NCBI GenBank assembly: GCA_035515235.1
Contig: DATJBS010000004.1
Span: 1-64,000, forward strand
Reading direction: 5' to 3'
Origin: JAMLHH01 sp035515235
Lineage (GTDB): Bacteria > Bacteroidota > Bacteroidia > Chitinophagales > JADIYW01
Length of the DNA stretch: 64,000 nt
Shown: one piece after another, positions 24,330 to 33,597 of the stretch
How positions within the stretch are numbered: the stretch's first letter is position 1
How the letters are laid out: each line of letters opens with the position of its first letter
Program-made: the position numbers and the translations under genes
Notes under the pieces: generated by a model
What the model saw: the letters and a program-made list of their open reading frames with translations, nothing else
Told to the model about the DNA's origin: nothing
Databases searched by the model: none

Positions 24330-25916
24330 TTAATGATTGAACTGGTTAGAAGTGTTATTTGCTCCACCTGCTTTAAGTGCTAATTCACCAGCAAAGAATT
24401 CTTTGTGATCATCACCCATGTCAGAACCAGCCATACGTTGGTGCTTAACACAAGATACACCTTTACGGATTTCTTGACGTTGTACGCCAGCAACATAAGC
24501 TAACATTCCTTCATCACCGAAGTAACCTTCAGAAAGATCATTCATATGTAATGCAGTAGTGTGGTAAGTAGGTAATGTAATTAAGTGGTGGAATACACCT
24601 GCTTCACGAGCTGCATCAGCTTGGAAGTTACGAATCATATCGTCTGCTTTATTACATAATTCTGTATCATCATATTTAGCATCCATAAGATCAGCACGAT
24701 CGTATGCAGAAACATCTTCGCCTGCTTCAACCATAGCGTCATAAGCTTGTTGACGGAAGTTCAATGTCCAGTTAAATGATGGAGAGTTGTTATAAACTAA
24801 TTTCGCATTAGGAACTACTTCTTTAATACGGTTTACCATTGCAGCGATTTGACCTACGTGTGGAGTTGGAGTTTCAATCCATAATAAATCAGCTCCAGCT
24901 TGAATGCTAGTAATACAGTCTAATACTACACGGTCAATGTTAGAACCTTCAGAGAATTCATACAAACCACTTGGTAGACGTGAAGGTCTGTGAAGTTTAC
25001 CATCACGTTTGATTAATACTTCATCTTCTTTTGCGTCAGCGATATCAATTTCTTCTGTTTTCAAGAAGCTAATATATTGAGAAGCTAAATCTCCTTTTTC
25101 AGTAGAAACAGGGATAGTTTGAGTTAAGCCAGCACCTTCAGAGTCAGTACGTGCTACAATAATACCTTCATCAACTCCAAGCTCTAAGAATGCATAACGT
25201 AATGCATTGATTTTTGCGTGGAATTCTTCATGAGGAACAGTTACTTTACCATCTTGGTGACCACATTGTTTAACGTCAGAAACTTGATTCTCGATTTGAA
25301 GTGCACAAGCACCTGCTTCGATCATTTTCTTACCTAATAAGTAAGTAGCTTCTGGGTTACCGAAACCAGCATCAATATCAGCAATAATTGGAACTACGTG
25401 AGTTTCAAAGTTATCGATTTCTGCTTGAACATCTTCTCCAGCTGCTAAACGATTAAATAAGTCGTTTAATTCAACAGCATCTGCTTGTTTCAAGAAAGTA
25501 TAAATTTCTTCGATAAGTGCAGGTACTGAAGTTTTTTCGTGCATAGATTGGTCAGGTAATGGACCAAACTCAGAACGCAATGCTGCTACCATCCAACCTG
25601 AAAGATAGATGTATCTTTTTGCAGTTGTTTTGTGGTGTTTTTTTACTGCAATCATTTTTTGTTGAGCAACGAAACCATGCCAACATCCTAAAGATTGTGT
25701 GTAATTTGCGTGATCAGCATCATACTCAGCCATATCTTTACGCATGATTGCTGCAGTATAATTAGCAATATCAAGACCTGTTCTGAAACGGTTTTGAGTA
25801 ATCATACGTGCTGCATTCTCAGGGCTGATAGCACCCCAAGAATTTCCATACTTCGCTTTAAGATTCTGTACAGTCTCTAAAGCAGAAGTATAATTTGATG
25901 GTGATGAATTTTTCAT
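24330..25916 (-). CDS. aceA: isocitrate lyase
   Basis: A 528-residue enzyme that cleaves isocitrate to glyoxylate and succinate, the first step of the glyoxylate shunt. The catalytic Cys motif reads KQCGHQDGKV near residue 215 (the KKCGH variant found in the longer, Pseudomonas-type subclass). Metal-binding residues are in IADIDAGFGNPEATYLL and IVARTDSEGAG, and WIETPTP lies near residue 345. Length fits the long subclass. Codon usage is strongly biased, suggesting high expression. It is the second gene after aceB, with 105 nt between. Confidence 0.96.
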   Translation of the reverse strand: MKNSSPSNYTSALETVQNLKAKYGNSWGAISPENAARMITQNRFRTGLDIANYTAAIMRKDMAEYDADHANYTQSLGCWHGFVAQQKMIAVKKHHKTTAKRYIYLSGWMVAALRSEFGPLPDQSMHEKTSVPALIEEIYTFLKQADAVELNDLFNRLAAGEDVQAEIDNFETHVVPIIADIDAGFGNPEATYLLGKKMIEAGACALQIENQVSDVKQCGHQDGKVTVPHEEFHAKINALRYAFLELGVDEGIIVARTDSEGAGLTQTIPVSTEKGDLASQYISFLKTEEIDIADAKEDEVLIKRDGKLHRPSRLPSGLYEFSEGSNIDRVVLDCITSIQAGADLLWIETPTPHVGQIAAMVNRIKEVVPNAKLVYNNSPSFNWTLNFRQQAYDAMVEAGEDVSAYDRADLMDAKYDDTELCNKADDMIRNFQADAAREAGVFHHLITLPTYHTTALHMNDLSEGYFGDEGMLAYVAGVQRQEIRKGVSCVKHQRMAGSDMGDDHKEFFAGELALKAGGANNTSNQFNH

Positions 25917-26021
25917 AATTCAATTCTGTTTTTAAATAATATAAGTGTATTAATAAAGTCAAATTTGATGATAAGCATTACAGTGTAAAAAACACTCTAA
26001 TGCCCACCTAATGTTCAATGA

Positions 26022-27623
26022 TTATTGGATATAGTTATAAGCTTCTAAAGTTAAGAACTCTTCCAATGTATCTGCTAAACTCATTTTTTCAAATAATTCA
26101 ATAGCTAAATCGAATTTGGAATCAGCATATTTATCTCCTAATTCTGATTGGTAAGCAGCTTTTTGTTGAGCGATTAAATCTTTAACCAATTCAACAGTAA
26201 CTTTTGTACCATCTTCTAAGATTGCTTTTGGATGTTTTACCCATTGCCAAACTTGCGTTCTAGAGATTTCAGCAGTAGCAGCATCTTCCATTAAGTTATG
26301 GATAGGAACACAACCATTACCTCTCAACCAAGCTTCTAAATATTGAATACCTACATCAATATTACTTTTCAAACCTTGTGAAGTAATCGTACCTACAGGA
26401 ACTTCTAAAATATCTGCAGCGCTTACATTAACATCTTCGCGTTTTACGTGAATTTGGTTAGGAGTAGGCATATATTTATCGAACTCTTCCAATGCTATAG
26501 CTACCAAAGCAGGGTGAGCTACCCAAGTACCGTCATGTCCAGCTTTAGCTTCTCTCTCTTTGTCAGCACGAACTTTCGCCAATGCAGCATCGTTAGCAGC
26601 AACATCATTTTTAATTGGAATTTGTGCAGCCATTCCACCCATAGCGAATGCTTCTCTTTTGTGACATGTTTGAATCACTAATTCAGAGTAAGCTTTCATA
26701 AATGGAGATGTCATAGTTACTTGAGATCTATCAGGAACTAAGTATGCATCATTTTTCACTAATCTTTTGATGAAAGAGAAAATATAATCCCAACGTCCAC
26801 AGTTCAAACCAGCAGAGTGATCTCTTAATTCAAATAAGATTTCATTCAATTGGAAAGTAGCCATAATCGTTTCTACTAAGACTGTACCTTTAATAGAACC
26901 CAAAGGAACATCCATTTTGCTTTGAGCTAAAATGAAGATATCATTCCATAATCTTGCTTCTAAATGGTGTTCCATTTTCGGCAAGTAGAAATAAACACCA
27001 CTTCCTTGAGCTAATCTTTCTTTCACATTATGGAAGAAATACAAACCGAAATCCCAAACAGAAGCTGACATGAATTCACCATCTACTGTTACATTCTTTT
27101 CTTCCATGTGCCATCCACGTGGACGAGCAAAAAGAACAGCTGTTTTTTCGTTAAGTTGGTATGATTTTCCTCTTTTCTCATCTACTAAAGAGATCGTTTT
27201 ATTGACCGCATCTCTCATGTTGACTTGACCGCTAATATTGTTTTCCCAAGTAGGTGAGTTTGCATCTTCAAAATCTGCCATGAAAACTTTAGCACCAGAA
27301 TTCAATGCATTGATGATCATTTTACGATCTACAGGACCAGTAATCTCTACTCTTCTATCTTGAATATCAGCAGGAACTGGAGCTACAGTCCAAACACCAT
27401 CACGAATACTCTTTGTTTCAGGAAGGAAATCAGGCATGACTCCTTGGTCTAATAGAATTTGACGCTCCACACGTGCTTGAATAAGCTCCTTACGTTTGGC
27501 GTTGAATTTTCTATGTAATCCTACAACAAATTCTAATGCTTCCGGTGTAAGAATCTCTGCAAATTCGGGCGTATATTTACCAGTAATTTGAACGCCCTGA
27601 GGTACTAAATAACTTTGTGACAT
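26022..27623 (-). CDS. aceB: malate synthase A
   Basis: A 533-residue enzyme that condenses glyoxylate with acetyl-CoA to malate. Motifs: GPVDRKMIINALNSGAKVFMADFEDANSP near residue 95-120, FARPRGWHMEE, VLVETIMATFQLNEILFELRDHSAGLNCGRWDYIFS near residue 245-280 (catalytic Arg region and metal-binding Glu/Asp) and HDGTWVAHPAL near residue 365. Length matches type A rather than the larger type G. With aceA downstream it lets the cell grow on acetate or fatty acids without losing carbon. Confidence 0.96.
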   Translation of the reverse strand: MSQSYLVPQGVQITGKYTPEFAEILTPEALEFVVGLHRKFNAKRKELIQARVERQILLDQGVMPDFLPETKSIRDGVWTVAPVPADIQDRRVEITGPVDRKMIINALNSGAKVFMADFEDANSPTWENNISGQVNMRDAVNKTISLVDEKRGKSYQLNEKTAVLFARPRGWHMEEKNVTVDGEFMSASVWDFGLYFFHNVKERLAQGSGVYFYLPKMEHHLEARLWNDIFILAQSKMDVPLGSIKGTVLVETIMATFQLNEILFELRDHSAGLNCGRWDYIFSFIKRLVKNDAYLVPDRSQVTMTSPFMKAYSELVIQTCHKREAFAMGGMAAQIPIKNDVAANDAALAKVRADKEREAKAGHDGTWVAHPALVAIALEEFDKYMPTPNQIHVKREDVNVSAADILEVPVGTITSQGLKSNIDVGIQYLEAWLRGNGCVPIHNLMEDAATAEISRTQVWQWVKHPKAILEDGTKVTVELVKDLIAQQKAAYQSELGDKYADSKFDLAIELFEKMSLADTLEEFLTLEAYNYIQ

Positions 27624-27921
27624 CAGGTGATTTTTTTAATGTAGCGCGAATCTAAGTAATTCTTATTCCAAAATAAAGCAAAGTATGTTAAACATAGATT
27701 AAACCCTCGAAATGTCGATGTTTATTAAAGTACCTCTAACAATTCGAGAACATTATTATAAAATTTACAAAATATGTCCTTTATTAATCACTTAAATACA
27801 ATAAGTTATTTACTTCAATTTGACGAAAATTAACTTTCAAAAATAAAGATCAAAGATGAATTTTATTTCAAAAGTATTTTCAAAACTCTATGTTTGCACT
27901 TCCATTAATTCTTGATATCCA
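27624..27921. other. divergent intergenic region, aceB / SBF-like transporter
   Basis: About 298 bp, AT-rich. It must hold the promoters of both flanking genes, but no clean consensus or other structure is visible. Confidence 0.4.
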
Positions 27922-28944
27922 TTGAAAAAAATTAGCAATTTTCTTAAAAAAATAGGTTTAGATAATTTCATTCTATCACTTTTTGCTATTGTTGCTTTAG
28001 CCTACTTTCAACCTTATTGGGGAACAGATGCCTCTCCATTACCTTTGGGTTTTATTTCAAACGTAGGCGTTTCGTTGATCTTCTTTTTCTACGGATTAAA
28101 ATTAAGTCCAGAAAAATTAAAATCGGGTCTTAGAAATATTCCATTACACTTTTTGATTCAAGGTTCGACTTTTGTTTTGTTTCCTTTTATAGTATGGATG
28201 GGGAAATTGTTGATTCAACCTTCGGCCGATGATCAGATTTGGGTAGGCATTTATTTTTTAGCTGCTTTACCTTCTACAGTATCCTCTTCAGTAGTAATGG
28301 TCTCTATGGCAAGAGGGAATATTCCCGCAGCTATTTTTAATGCAAGTATATCTAGTCTAATCGGAGTATTTATGACACCTATTATAATGGGCTTATTTTT
28401 AAATGCAACAAATGCTCAATTAGATTTACTTCAAGTGATTTTTGATTTAATTCTTCAAGTCATTGTTCCTGTGGGTGCCGGAATTCTATTGTATCCTTAT
28501 TTAGGAAAAATAGTTTCAAAATTCAATAACGGCTTAAAGATATTCGACCAAACCATCATCATTATCATTGTATATCAATCTTTTTGCGTGGCATTTGATC
28601 AAGGACTGTATCAGCAAATCAGCACTTTAAAACTAATTGAGATATCTGTGATTATGTTAGCATTATTCGGATTCTTATTTTTCCTTATCTCCAAAATCTG
28701 TCAGTTACTCAACTTCTCTATAGAGGATAGAATCACTGCTGCCTTTTGTGGATCTAAGAAATCTCTAGTACACGGTACGGTGATGTCGAATGTTATATTC
28801 AAAGGCAATCCTAATGCAGGAATTATCCTATTACCTTTAATGATTTATCATACTTTACAATTAATAGCTGCAAGTGTCATCGCTCAAAAACTAGGTTCAA
28901 GAAGTGACTCTCAATCAGTCATGCCAATTGAACCTCTTCCGTAA
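27922..28944 (+). CDS. SBF-like sodium-dependent transporter (YfeH type)
   Basis: A 340-residue membrane protein with about nine or ten hydrophobic segments. It matches the bile acid:sodium symporter superfamily, SBF-like branch: LGFISNVGVSLIFFFYGLKLSPEKL near residue 35-60, FLAALPSTVSSSVVMVSMARGNIPAAIFNASIS (crossover helix region) near residue 110-140, and FCGSKKSLVHGTVMSNVIF near residue 275-295. Start is TTG at 27922, chosen because the N-terminal MKKISNFLKKIGLDNFIL fits the family and there is no other start nearby. Substrate unknown. Confidence 0.85.
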   Translation: MKKISNFLKKIGLDNFILSLFAIVALAYFQPYWGTDASPLPLGFISNVGVSLIFFFYGLKLSPEKLKSGLRNIPLHFLIQGSTFVLFPFIVWMGKLLIQPSADDQIWVGIYFLAALPSTVSSSVVMVSMARGNIPAAIFNASISSLIGVFMTPIIMGLFLNATNAQLDLLQVIFDLILQVIVPVGAGILLYPYLGKIVSKFNNGLKIFDQTIIIIIVYQSFCVAFDQGLYQQISTLKLIEISVIMLALFGFLFFLISKICQLLNFSIEDRITAAFCGSKKSLVHGTVMSNVIFKGNPNAGIILLPLMIYHTLQLIAASVIAQKLGSRSDSQSVMPIEPLP

Positions 28945-29352
28945 AAATTCAAACCATAGTTTAATATAATATAGAGTTATAAAACTTTTCTGAAAATTAA
29001 AACCTCTAAGGCAAATAGAGTTTATGTTTTTACTTGCATAAACTATGTCACTATATAATAAAACACATGTTGTTGTTAATCAATGTTTCTTCAATAAAAA
29101 GAGGTTACTGAATTAAAAACATATAGACACATAGCATGTATAGTTATAAAAAAAGAAGACTAGATGAAAAATCATCACACATAACTAAACTAGCAAAACT
29201 TTATTAATCTCTTTGGAATCTTAAACTGTTTTTTACTCTCAATAAATTATATCTCTGTGTGGTAAAAAAATAACTTGTGTCATGCTCTAAACTTCATTAG
29301 GCATCTTAAAGCTGGTTCTTTCCTAGGTGGTTATTCTATATAGTCATCGAAA
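28945..29352. other. intergenic region
   Basis: About 400 bp, very AT-rich. No frame on either strand looks coding, and I see no repeat or strong hairpin apart from the floA terminator at its right end. Confidence 0.4.
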
Positions 29353-29384
29353 TAAAAAAGCCAGTAACTATAAAAGCTACTGGC
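29353..29384 (-). terminator. Rho-independent terminator after floA
   Basis: GCCAGTA (29360-29366) / TACTGGC (29378-29384). On the minus strand the stem is followed by TTTTTT. Confidence 0.85.
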
Positions 29385-29409
29385 CGCAAATATTTTTATT
29401 AGATAATTT

Positions 29410-30378
29410 CTACTTACCGTCTTTAGCGATAGAACTTCTCATATCTGTATCAGATTTTACATTTTCCATTCTGTAATAATCCATAATACCAAAGTTTCCA
29501 TTTCTAAATGCTTCTGCCATAGCCATTGGAATTAAAGCTTCAGCTTCAATTACTTTAGCACGTGCTTCTTGAGCTTTCGCTTTCATTTCCTGCTCATATG
29601 CTACTGCCATTGCTCTTCTTTCTTCAGCTTTCGCTTGAGCAATGTTTTTGTCGGCATTCGCTTGATCCATTTGTAAATAAGCTCCAATATTTTTTCCTAT
29701 ATCAATATCAGCGATATCAATAGATAAGATTTCGAATGCTGTTCCACTATCCAAACCTTTTCCTAAAACTAATTTAGAGATGGTATCAGGATTTTCTAAA
29801 ACTGATTTATGTGAAGCTGCCGAACCGATAGAAGTAACAATACCTTCGCCGACTCTAGCTAAAATCGTCTCCTCTCCTGCTCCACCCACTAATTGGCGGA
29901 TATTTGCACGAACTGTAACACGAGCTTTTGCAATCAATTGAATACCATCTTTAGCCACTGCAGTTACAGGTGGAGATTCAATTACTTTAGGATTTACAGA
30001 CATTTGTACCGCTTCGAATACATCTCTACCTGCTAAGTCAATCGCGGTAGCTTGTTTAAATGTCAAAGGAATATTTGCTTTATCTGCAGAAATCAATGCG
30101 CTTACTACTGCATTCACTCTACCTCCAGCTAAAAAATGCGCTTCTAATTCATCTTTTGAAATGACTTGTCCAGCTTTTCCTGCCATGACCAATGCATTCA
30201 CGATGACACTAGGTGGCACGTTTCGAAGTTGCATTACAAAAAGCTCTAGCAATCCAATTTTTACGTTGGCTAAAATTGCACTAATCCACAAGCTGATATA
30301 GCGCATAAATGCGAAAACAAATACTAATACAAAGACTAGTAAAATGATTCCACCTACCATTAACACGGTACTGTTCAT
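29410..30378 (-). CDS. floA: flotillin-like protein FloA
   Basis: A 322-residue membrane-microdomain scaffold (YqfA/FloA family). An N-terminal membrane segment (about 5-35) is followed by the SPFH/PHB-type region with IQLIAKARVTVRANIRQLVGGAGEETILARVGEGIV near residue 145-180. Next comes an Ala/Glu/Lys-rich coiled coil (NADKNIAQAKAEERRAMAVAYEQEMKAKAQEARAKVIEAEA) near residue 235-275. It pairs with nfeD 2 nt upstream, the usual floA-nfeD arrangement. Confidence 0.93.
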   Translation of the reverse strand: MNSTVLMVGGIILLVFVLVFVFAFMRYISLWISAILANVKIGLLELFVMQLRNVPPSVIVNALVMAGKAGQVISKDELEAHFLAGGRVNAVVSALISADKANIPLTFKQATAIDLAGRDVFEAVQMSVNPKVIESPPVTAVAKDGIQLIAKARVTVRANIRQLVGGAGEETILARVGEGIVTSIGSAASHKSVLENPDTISKLVLGKGLDSGTAFEILSIDIADIDIGKNIGAYLQMDQANADKNIAQAKAEERRAMAVAYEQEMKAKAQEARAKVIEAEALIPMAMAEAFRNGNFGIMDYYRMENVKSDTDMRSSIAKDGK

Positions 30379-30380
30379 AA

Positions 30381-30851
30381 TTATTTATTCAAATGGTTTA
30401 CAAAAATTTTATTATCTGAAATCTTTACAATTTTCAAAGGTTCCTGAGAAGATATAAATCCTCCTCCAAAACACCAAACTGTGATTAATTTATTATCGAA
30501 GAGCGCTTTACCCTCTGGTCTTAAATCTGTAATCGCCAAACCCTCATTGCCCTCTACTAATCCAAAATCTTCAAACTCGTTCATACGACCTAAGATTTTT
30601 TCTTTGACTGCAAATCTGGATTTATAAATATTCTTGTAGGCAATAACTGCCAAGATTCCATTTAAAAGTATGGTGATGATAAGTACGAACCATCCCCAAT
30701 TTGTTCCCAATGTATTGAAGCCTTCATAGATTCCCCATATACACAAGCCGGCACCCATAAGGCCTACAACCATTCCAGGAAGTAAGAAAATTTCGAACAT
30801 CACCATTAAAGTTCCTGCCGAAATAAGTATGAGAATTGTAATTAAATTCAT
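30381..30851 (-). CDS. NfeD family membrane protein
   Basis: A 156-residue protein with three or four N-terminal membrane segments (about 3-75) and a C-terminal OB-fold domain with LVEGNEGLAITDLRPEGKALFDNKLITVWCFGGGFISSQEPLKIVKI. This is the short NfeD1b-type without the ClpP-like protease domain. It partners FloA in lipid-raft-like domains. It is the first gene of the operon and is divergent from rlmH. Confidence 0.88.
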   Translation of the reverse strand: MNLITILILISAGTLMVMFEIFLLPGMVVGLMGAGLCIWGIYEGFNTLGTNWGWFVLIITILLNGILAVIAYKNIYKSRFAVKEKILGRMNEFEDFGLVEGNEGLAITDLRPEGKALFDNKLITVWCFGGGFISSQEPLKIVKISDNKIFVNHLNK

Positions 30852-30865
30852 TAAAATTTATAAAT

Positions 30866-30873
30866 TATCTTTG
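30866..30873 (+). promoter_or_regulatory. -7 promoter box of rlmH
   Basis: TATCTTTG, a perfect -7 match 42 nt before the rlmH ATG, in the divergent nfeD/rlmH gap. No obvious -33 TTG. Confidence 0.5.
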
Positions 30874-30915
30874 AGCACTTTAAAATAAGGAAAAACATCA
30901 CTAAATAGTTCCTTA

Positions 30916-31380
30916 ATGAAAATAGAATTTTGGGTTTTAGGAAAAACATCCTTTAAATACTTAGACGAAGGTATTCAAGATTATCAGAAAAGATTGAAAA
31001 GGTTCACCGATTTTCAAATCGTTATTATTCCAGATATTAAAGCGAATGATCCTAAAACATTTATAACTAAAGAAGCGAAACAAGTTTTAGATAGATTGAA
31101 CCCGGAAGATCAACTCATACTTTTAGACGATAAGGGCAAAAATTATACTTCGATTCAATTCGCACAAGAAATTGAAAAAAGACAAATGCTTCAACAAAAG
31201 AAAGTCATCTTTTTGGTAGGTGGAGCTTATGGCTTCGACGATGCTATTTATAAAAGAGCCAATGCGTTGTTATCACTTTCTTCCATGACATTTTCTCATC
31301 AAATCATCAGACTGATATTTTTAGAACAACTTTACCGAGCTTACACCATTATTAAAGGACTTCCTTACCACCACGAATAA
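30916..31380 (+). CDS. rlmH: 23S rRNA (pseudouridine1915-N3)-methyltransferase
   Basis: A 154-residue SPOUT methyltransferase that acts on the assembled 70S ribosome. The C-terminal knot shows the family's FLVGGAYGFDDAIYKRAN and LSLSSMTFSHQIIRLIFLEQLYRAYTIIKGLPYHHE, ending in the conserved His-His-Glu. Length is standard. It is followed after 3 nt by the rhomboid gene, so the two are probably co-transcribed. Confidence 0.95.
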   Translation: MKIEFWVLGKTSFKYLDEGIQDYQKRLKRFTDFQIVIIPDIKANDPKTFITKEAKQVLDRLNPEDQLILLDDKGKNYTSIQFAQEIEKRQMLQQKKVIFLVGGAYGFDDAIYKRANALLSLSSMTFSHQIIRLIFLEQLYRAYTIIKGLPYHHE

Positions 31381-31383
31381 ATT

Positions 31384-31989
31384 ATGATAACATTTATTAT
31401 TATAGCTATTACAGCTCTTACTTCCATCAAAGCTTTTAGTGATCAACAATTGTATAGCAAATTCATTTTTGCTCCAAATTACATGTCTAGGAATAATGAA
31501 TGGCATCGATTTTTCACTTATGGATTATTGCATGGAGATTGGGGACATTTGATTTTCAATATGTTTGCTTTTTTCTCTTTTGGACAATTAGTAGAAAGTT
31601 CCTTTTCGATGCTATATCCTACAACAGGCAAATGGATATATTTAGCGCTTTACATTTCAGCTTTACCTCTCAGTTCGATTGTTGATTATTTTCAGCATAA
31701 AAACAATTCTAGATATATGGCTGTTGGAGCTTCAGGAGCAGTTTCAGCGGTAATTTTTGCAAGCATTTTAATTCATCCTCAAGGTGGGATTATGATATTT
31801 CCAGTACCTTTTGCAATCAAAGCCTATCTATTCGGACCATTATACTTAGCATTTTGTGTGTATATGGCTAGAAATTCAAATGATAATATCGGTCATGTGG
31901 CCCACTTTTATGGTGCTGTTTATGGTTTGATTTTTACAATTATTGCAATTCCAGGTATTCTACAGAATTTTATTGAAAAAGTATTTTAG
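31384..31989 (+). CDS. rhomboid-family intramembrane serine protease
   Basis: A 201-residue membrane protein with about six segments. Diagnostic elements: WHRFFTYGLLHGDWGHLIFNMFAFFSFG near residue 40-65 (conserved His and Asn), the catalytic Ser in VGASGAVSAVIFA near residue 115, and the catalytic His in GHVAHFYGAVYGLIF near residue 175. All catalytic residues are present. Substrates of bacterial rhomboids of this size are mostly unknown. It lies in an operon with rlmH. Confidence 0.92.
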   Translation: MITFIIIAITALTSIKAFSDQQLYSKFIFAPNYMSRNNEWHRFFTYGLLHGDWGHLIFNMFAFFSFGQLVESSFSMLYPTTGKWIYLALYISALPLSSIVDYFQHKNNSRYMAVGASGAVSAVIFASILIHPQGGIMIFPVPFAIKAYLFGPLYLAFCVYMARNSNDNIGHVAHFYGAVYGLIFTIIAIPGILQNFIEKVF

Positions 31990-32079
31990 AATAACATCAG
32001 GTCTAATAGAATAGTCATATTGCACTAAAAGTGTTATGTTAATTATTTTCGTTAAAGAATAATAATAGAGTCTGACAAA

Positions 32080-32111
32080 TTGTCATAATTTACAAATTTA
32101 CTCTATCTTTA
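32080..32111 (+). promoter_or_regulatory. promoter of the miaB operon
   Basis: TTG (32080-32082), 21-nt spacer, TATCTTTA (32104-32111; one mismatch to TAnnTTTG), about 33 nt before the miaB ATG. Confidence 0.5.
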
Positions 32112-32144
32112 CACACTCATTTTAGAAAATAGTGGCTTACCCTT

Positions 32145-33587
32145 ATGACTGAAATCTTATTAGAAAATAGACACAATACTCCTCTTGAAGAAGATAGACA
32201 AGGAGAAGTTTTGGAATTAGACATCCCTATTCAAGCACCTGGAGCAAAATCATTTTATATTGAAAGCTATGGCTGTCAAATGAATTTTAGTGACAGTGAA
32301 ATAGTTGCATCTATTTTATTTACAAGTGGATATCAAATCACCAATGATTTTAGTGAAGCGGATTTAATCTTTTTAAACACATGTTCAATAAGAGAAAAAG
32401 CTGAACTTACTGTCAGAAAAAGATTATCAGATTTCAATAAGATTAAAGCTATCAAGCCTGACGTATTAGTAGGAGTACTAGGATGTATGGCAGAAAGATT
32501 GAAAAAAACTCTTTTAGAAGAAGAAAGAATTGTTGATTTAGTCGTAGGTCCTGATGCATATAGAACTTTACCTATGCTCATCAGCGAAGCGGAGACGGGT
32601 CAAAAAGCTGTCAACGTAATGCTTTCTAGAGAGGAAACTTATGCAGATATCCAACCGATAAGACTTGATAAAAGTGGCGTTACAGCTCTTGTTTCGATTA
32701 TGAGAGGCTGTGATAATATGTGTTCATTCTGCGTAGTGCCTTTTACTAGAGGTCGAGAAAGAAGTAGAAATCCAAAATCTATTTTACAAGAAGCTCAACA
32801 CTTATTTGAAAACGGGTATAGAGAAGTGACTTTATTAGGTCAGAATGTAGACTCTTATAAATGGTTGAATGATGAAGGAGAAATCGAAGTCAATTTTGCT
32901 CAATTATTAGAGCAGGTAGCTTTAGTAAATCCATTATTGAGAGTAAGATTTTCCACGTCTCATCCTAAAGATATTACAGACGAAGTCTTACATACTATTG
33001 CGAAGTACAATAATATTTGCAAATATATTCACCTTCCTATTCAGTCTGGAAGTTCTTCAGTTTTAGAAAGAATGAACCGTACTTATACCAGAGAATGGTA
33101 TCTCAATAGAATAGAAGCCATCAATAGAATTATACCTAATTGTGGTATTTCTTCAGATGTCATTACTGGATTTTGTGGAGAGACAGAAGAAGAACATCAA
33201 GAGACGCTTTCTTTAATGGAGCAAGTGAAATTTGATTTAGCTTATATGTTCTACTATTCGGAGCGTCCTGGCACATTAGCAGAGAGAAAATTTGAAGATG
33301 ATGTCCCATTAGAAACTAAGAAAAGACGTCTTCAAGAAGTGATTGATGTACAATACAAACATTCATTGGAAAGAAACCTAGCTGATATTGGCAAAGAGCA
33401 TATTGTATTGATAGAAAAAGTTTCTAAAAGAAATGAAACTGAGTATTGTGGAAGAAATGACCAAAGTAAAATGGTAGTATTTCCAATAGAAAATTATCGT
33501 CCTGGAGATTATGTGAAAGTTTTAATTGAACAAGTATCTAAAGCCACTTTGACAGGAAAAATTATCGAAAAAGTTGAGCAATTATAA
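32145..33587 (+). CDS. miaB: tRNA-2-methylthio-N6-dimethylallyladenosine synthase
   Basis: A 480-residue radical-SAM methylthiotransferase that modifies A37 of tRNAs reading UNN codons. The N-terminal UPF0004 domain has its three cluster cysteines (YGCQMNFSDSE, LNTCSIREKA, LGCMAERL). The radical-SAM cluster motif CDNMCSFC (C-x3-C-x2-C) is near residue 190, and a C-terminal TRAM domain ends the chain. The activator gene follows within the next 11 nt, and the run miaB, sigma-54 activator, lptE, TPR, secG is tightly packed. Confidence 0.96.
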   Translation: MTEILLENRHNTPLEEDRQGEVLELDIPIQAPGAKSFYIESYGCQMNFSDSEIVASILFTSGYQITNDFSEADLIFLNTCSIREKAELTVRKRLSDFNKIKAIKPDVLVGVLGCMAERLKKTLLEEERIVDLVVGPDAYRTLPMLISEAETGQKAVNVMLSREETYADIQPIRLDKSGVTALVSIMRGCDNMCSFCVVPFTRGRERSRNPKSILQEAQHLFENGYREVTLLGQNVDSYKWLNDEGEIEVNFAQLLEQVALVNPLLRVRFSTSHPKDITDEVLHTIAKYNNICKYIHLPIQSGSSSVLERMNRTYTREWYLNRIEAINRIIPNCGISSDVITGFCGETEEEHQETLSLMEQVKFDLAYMFYYSERPGTLAERKFEDDVPLETKKRRLQEVIDVQYKHSLERNLADIGKEHIVLIEKVSKRNETEYCGRNDQSKMVVFPIENYRPGDYVKVLIEQVSKATLTGKIIEKVEQL

Positions 33588-33597
33588 TTCGTCCCCT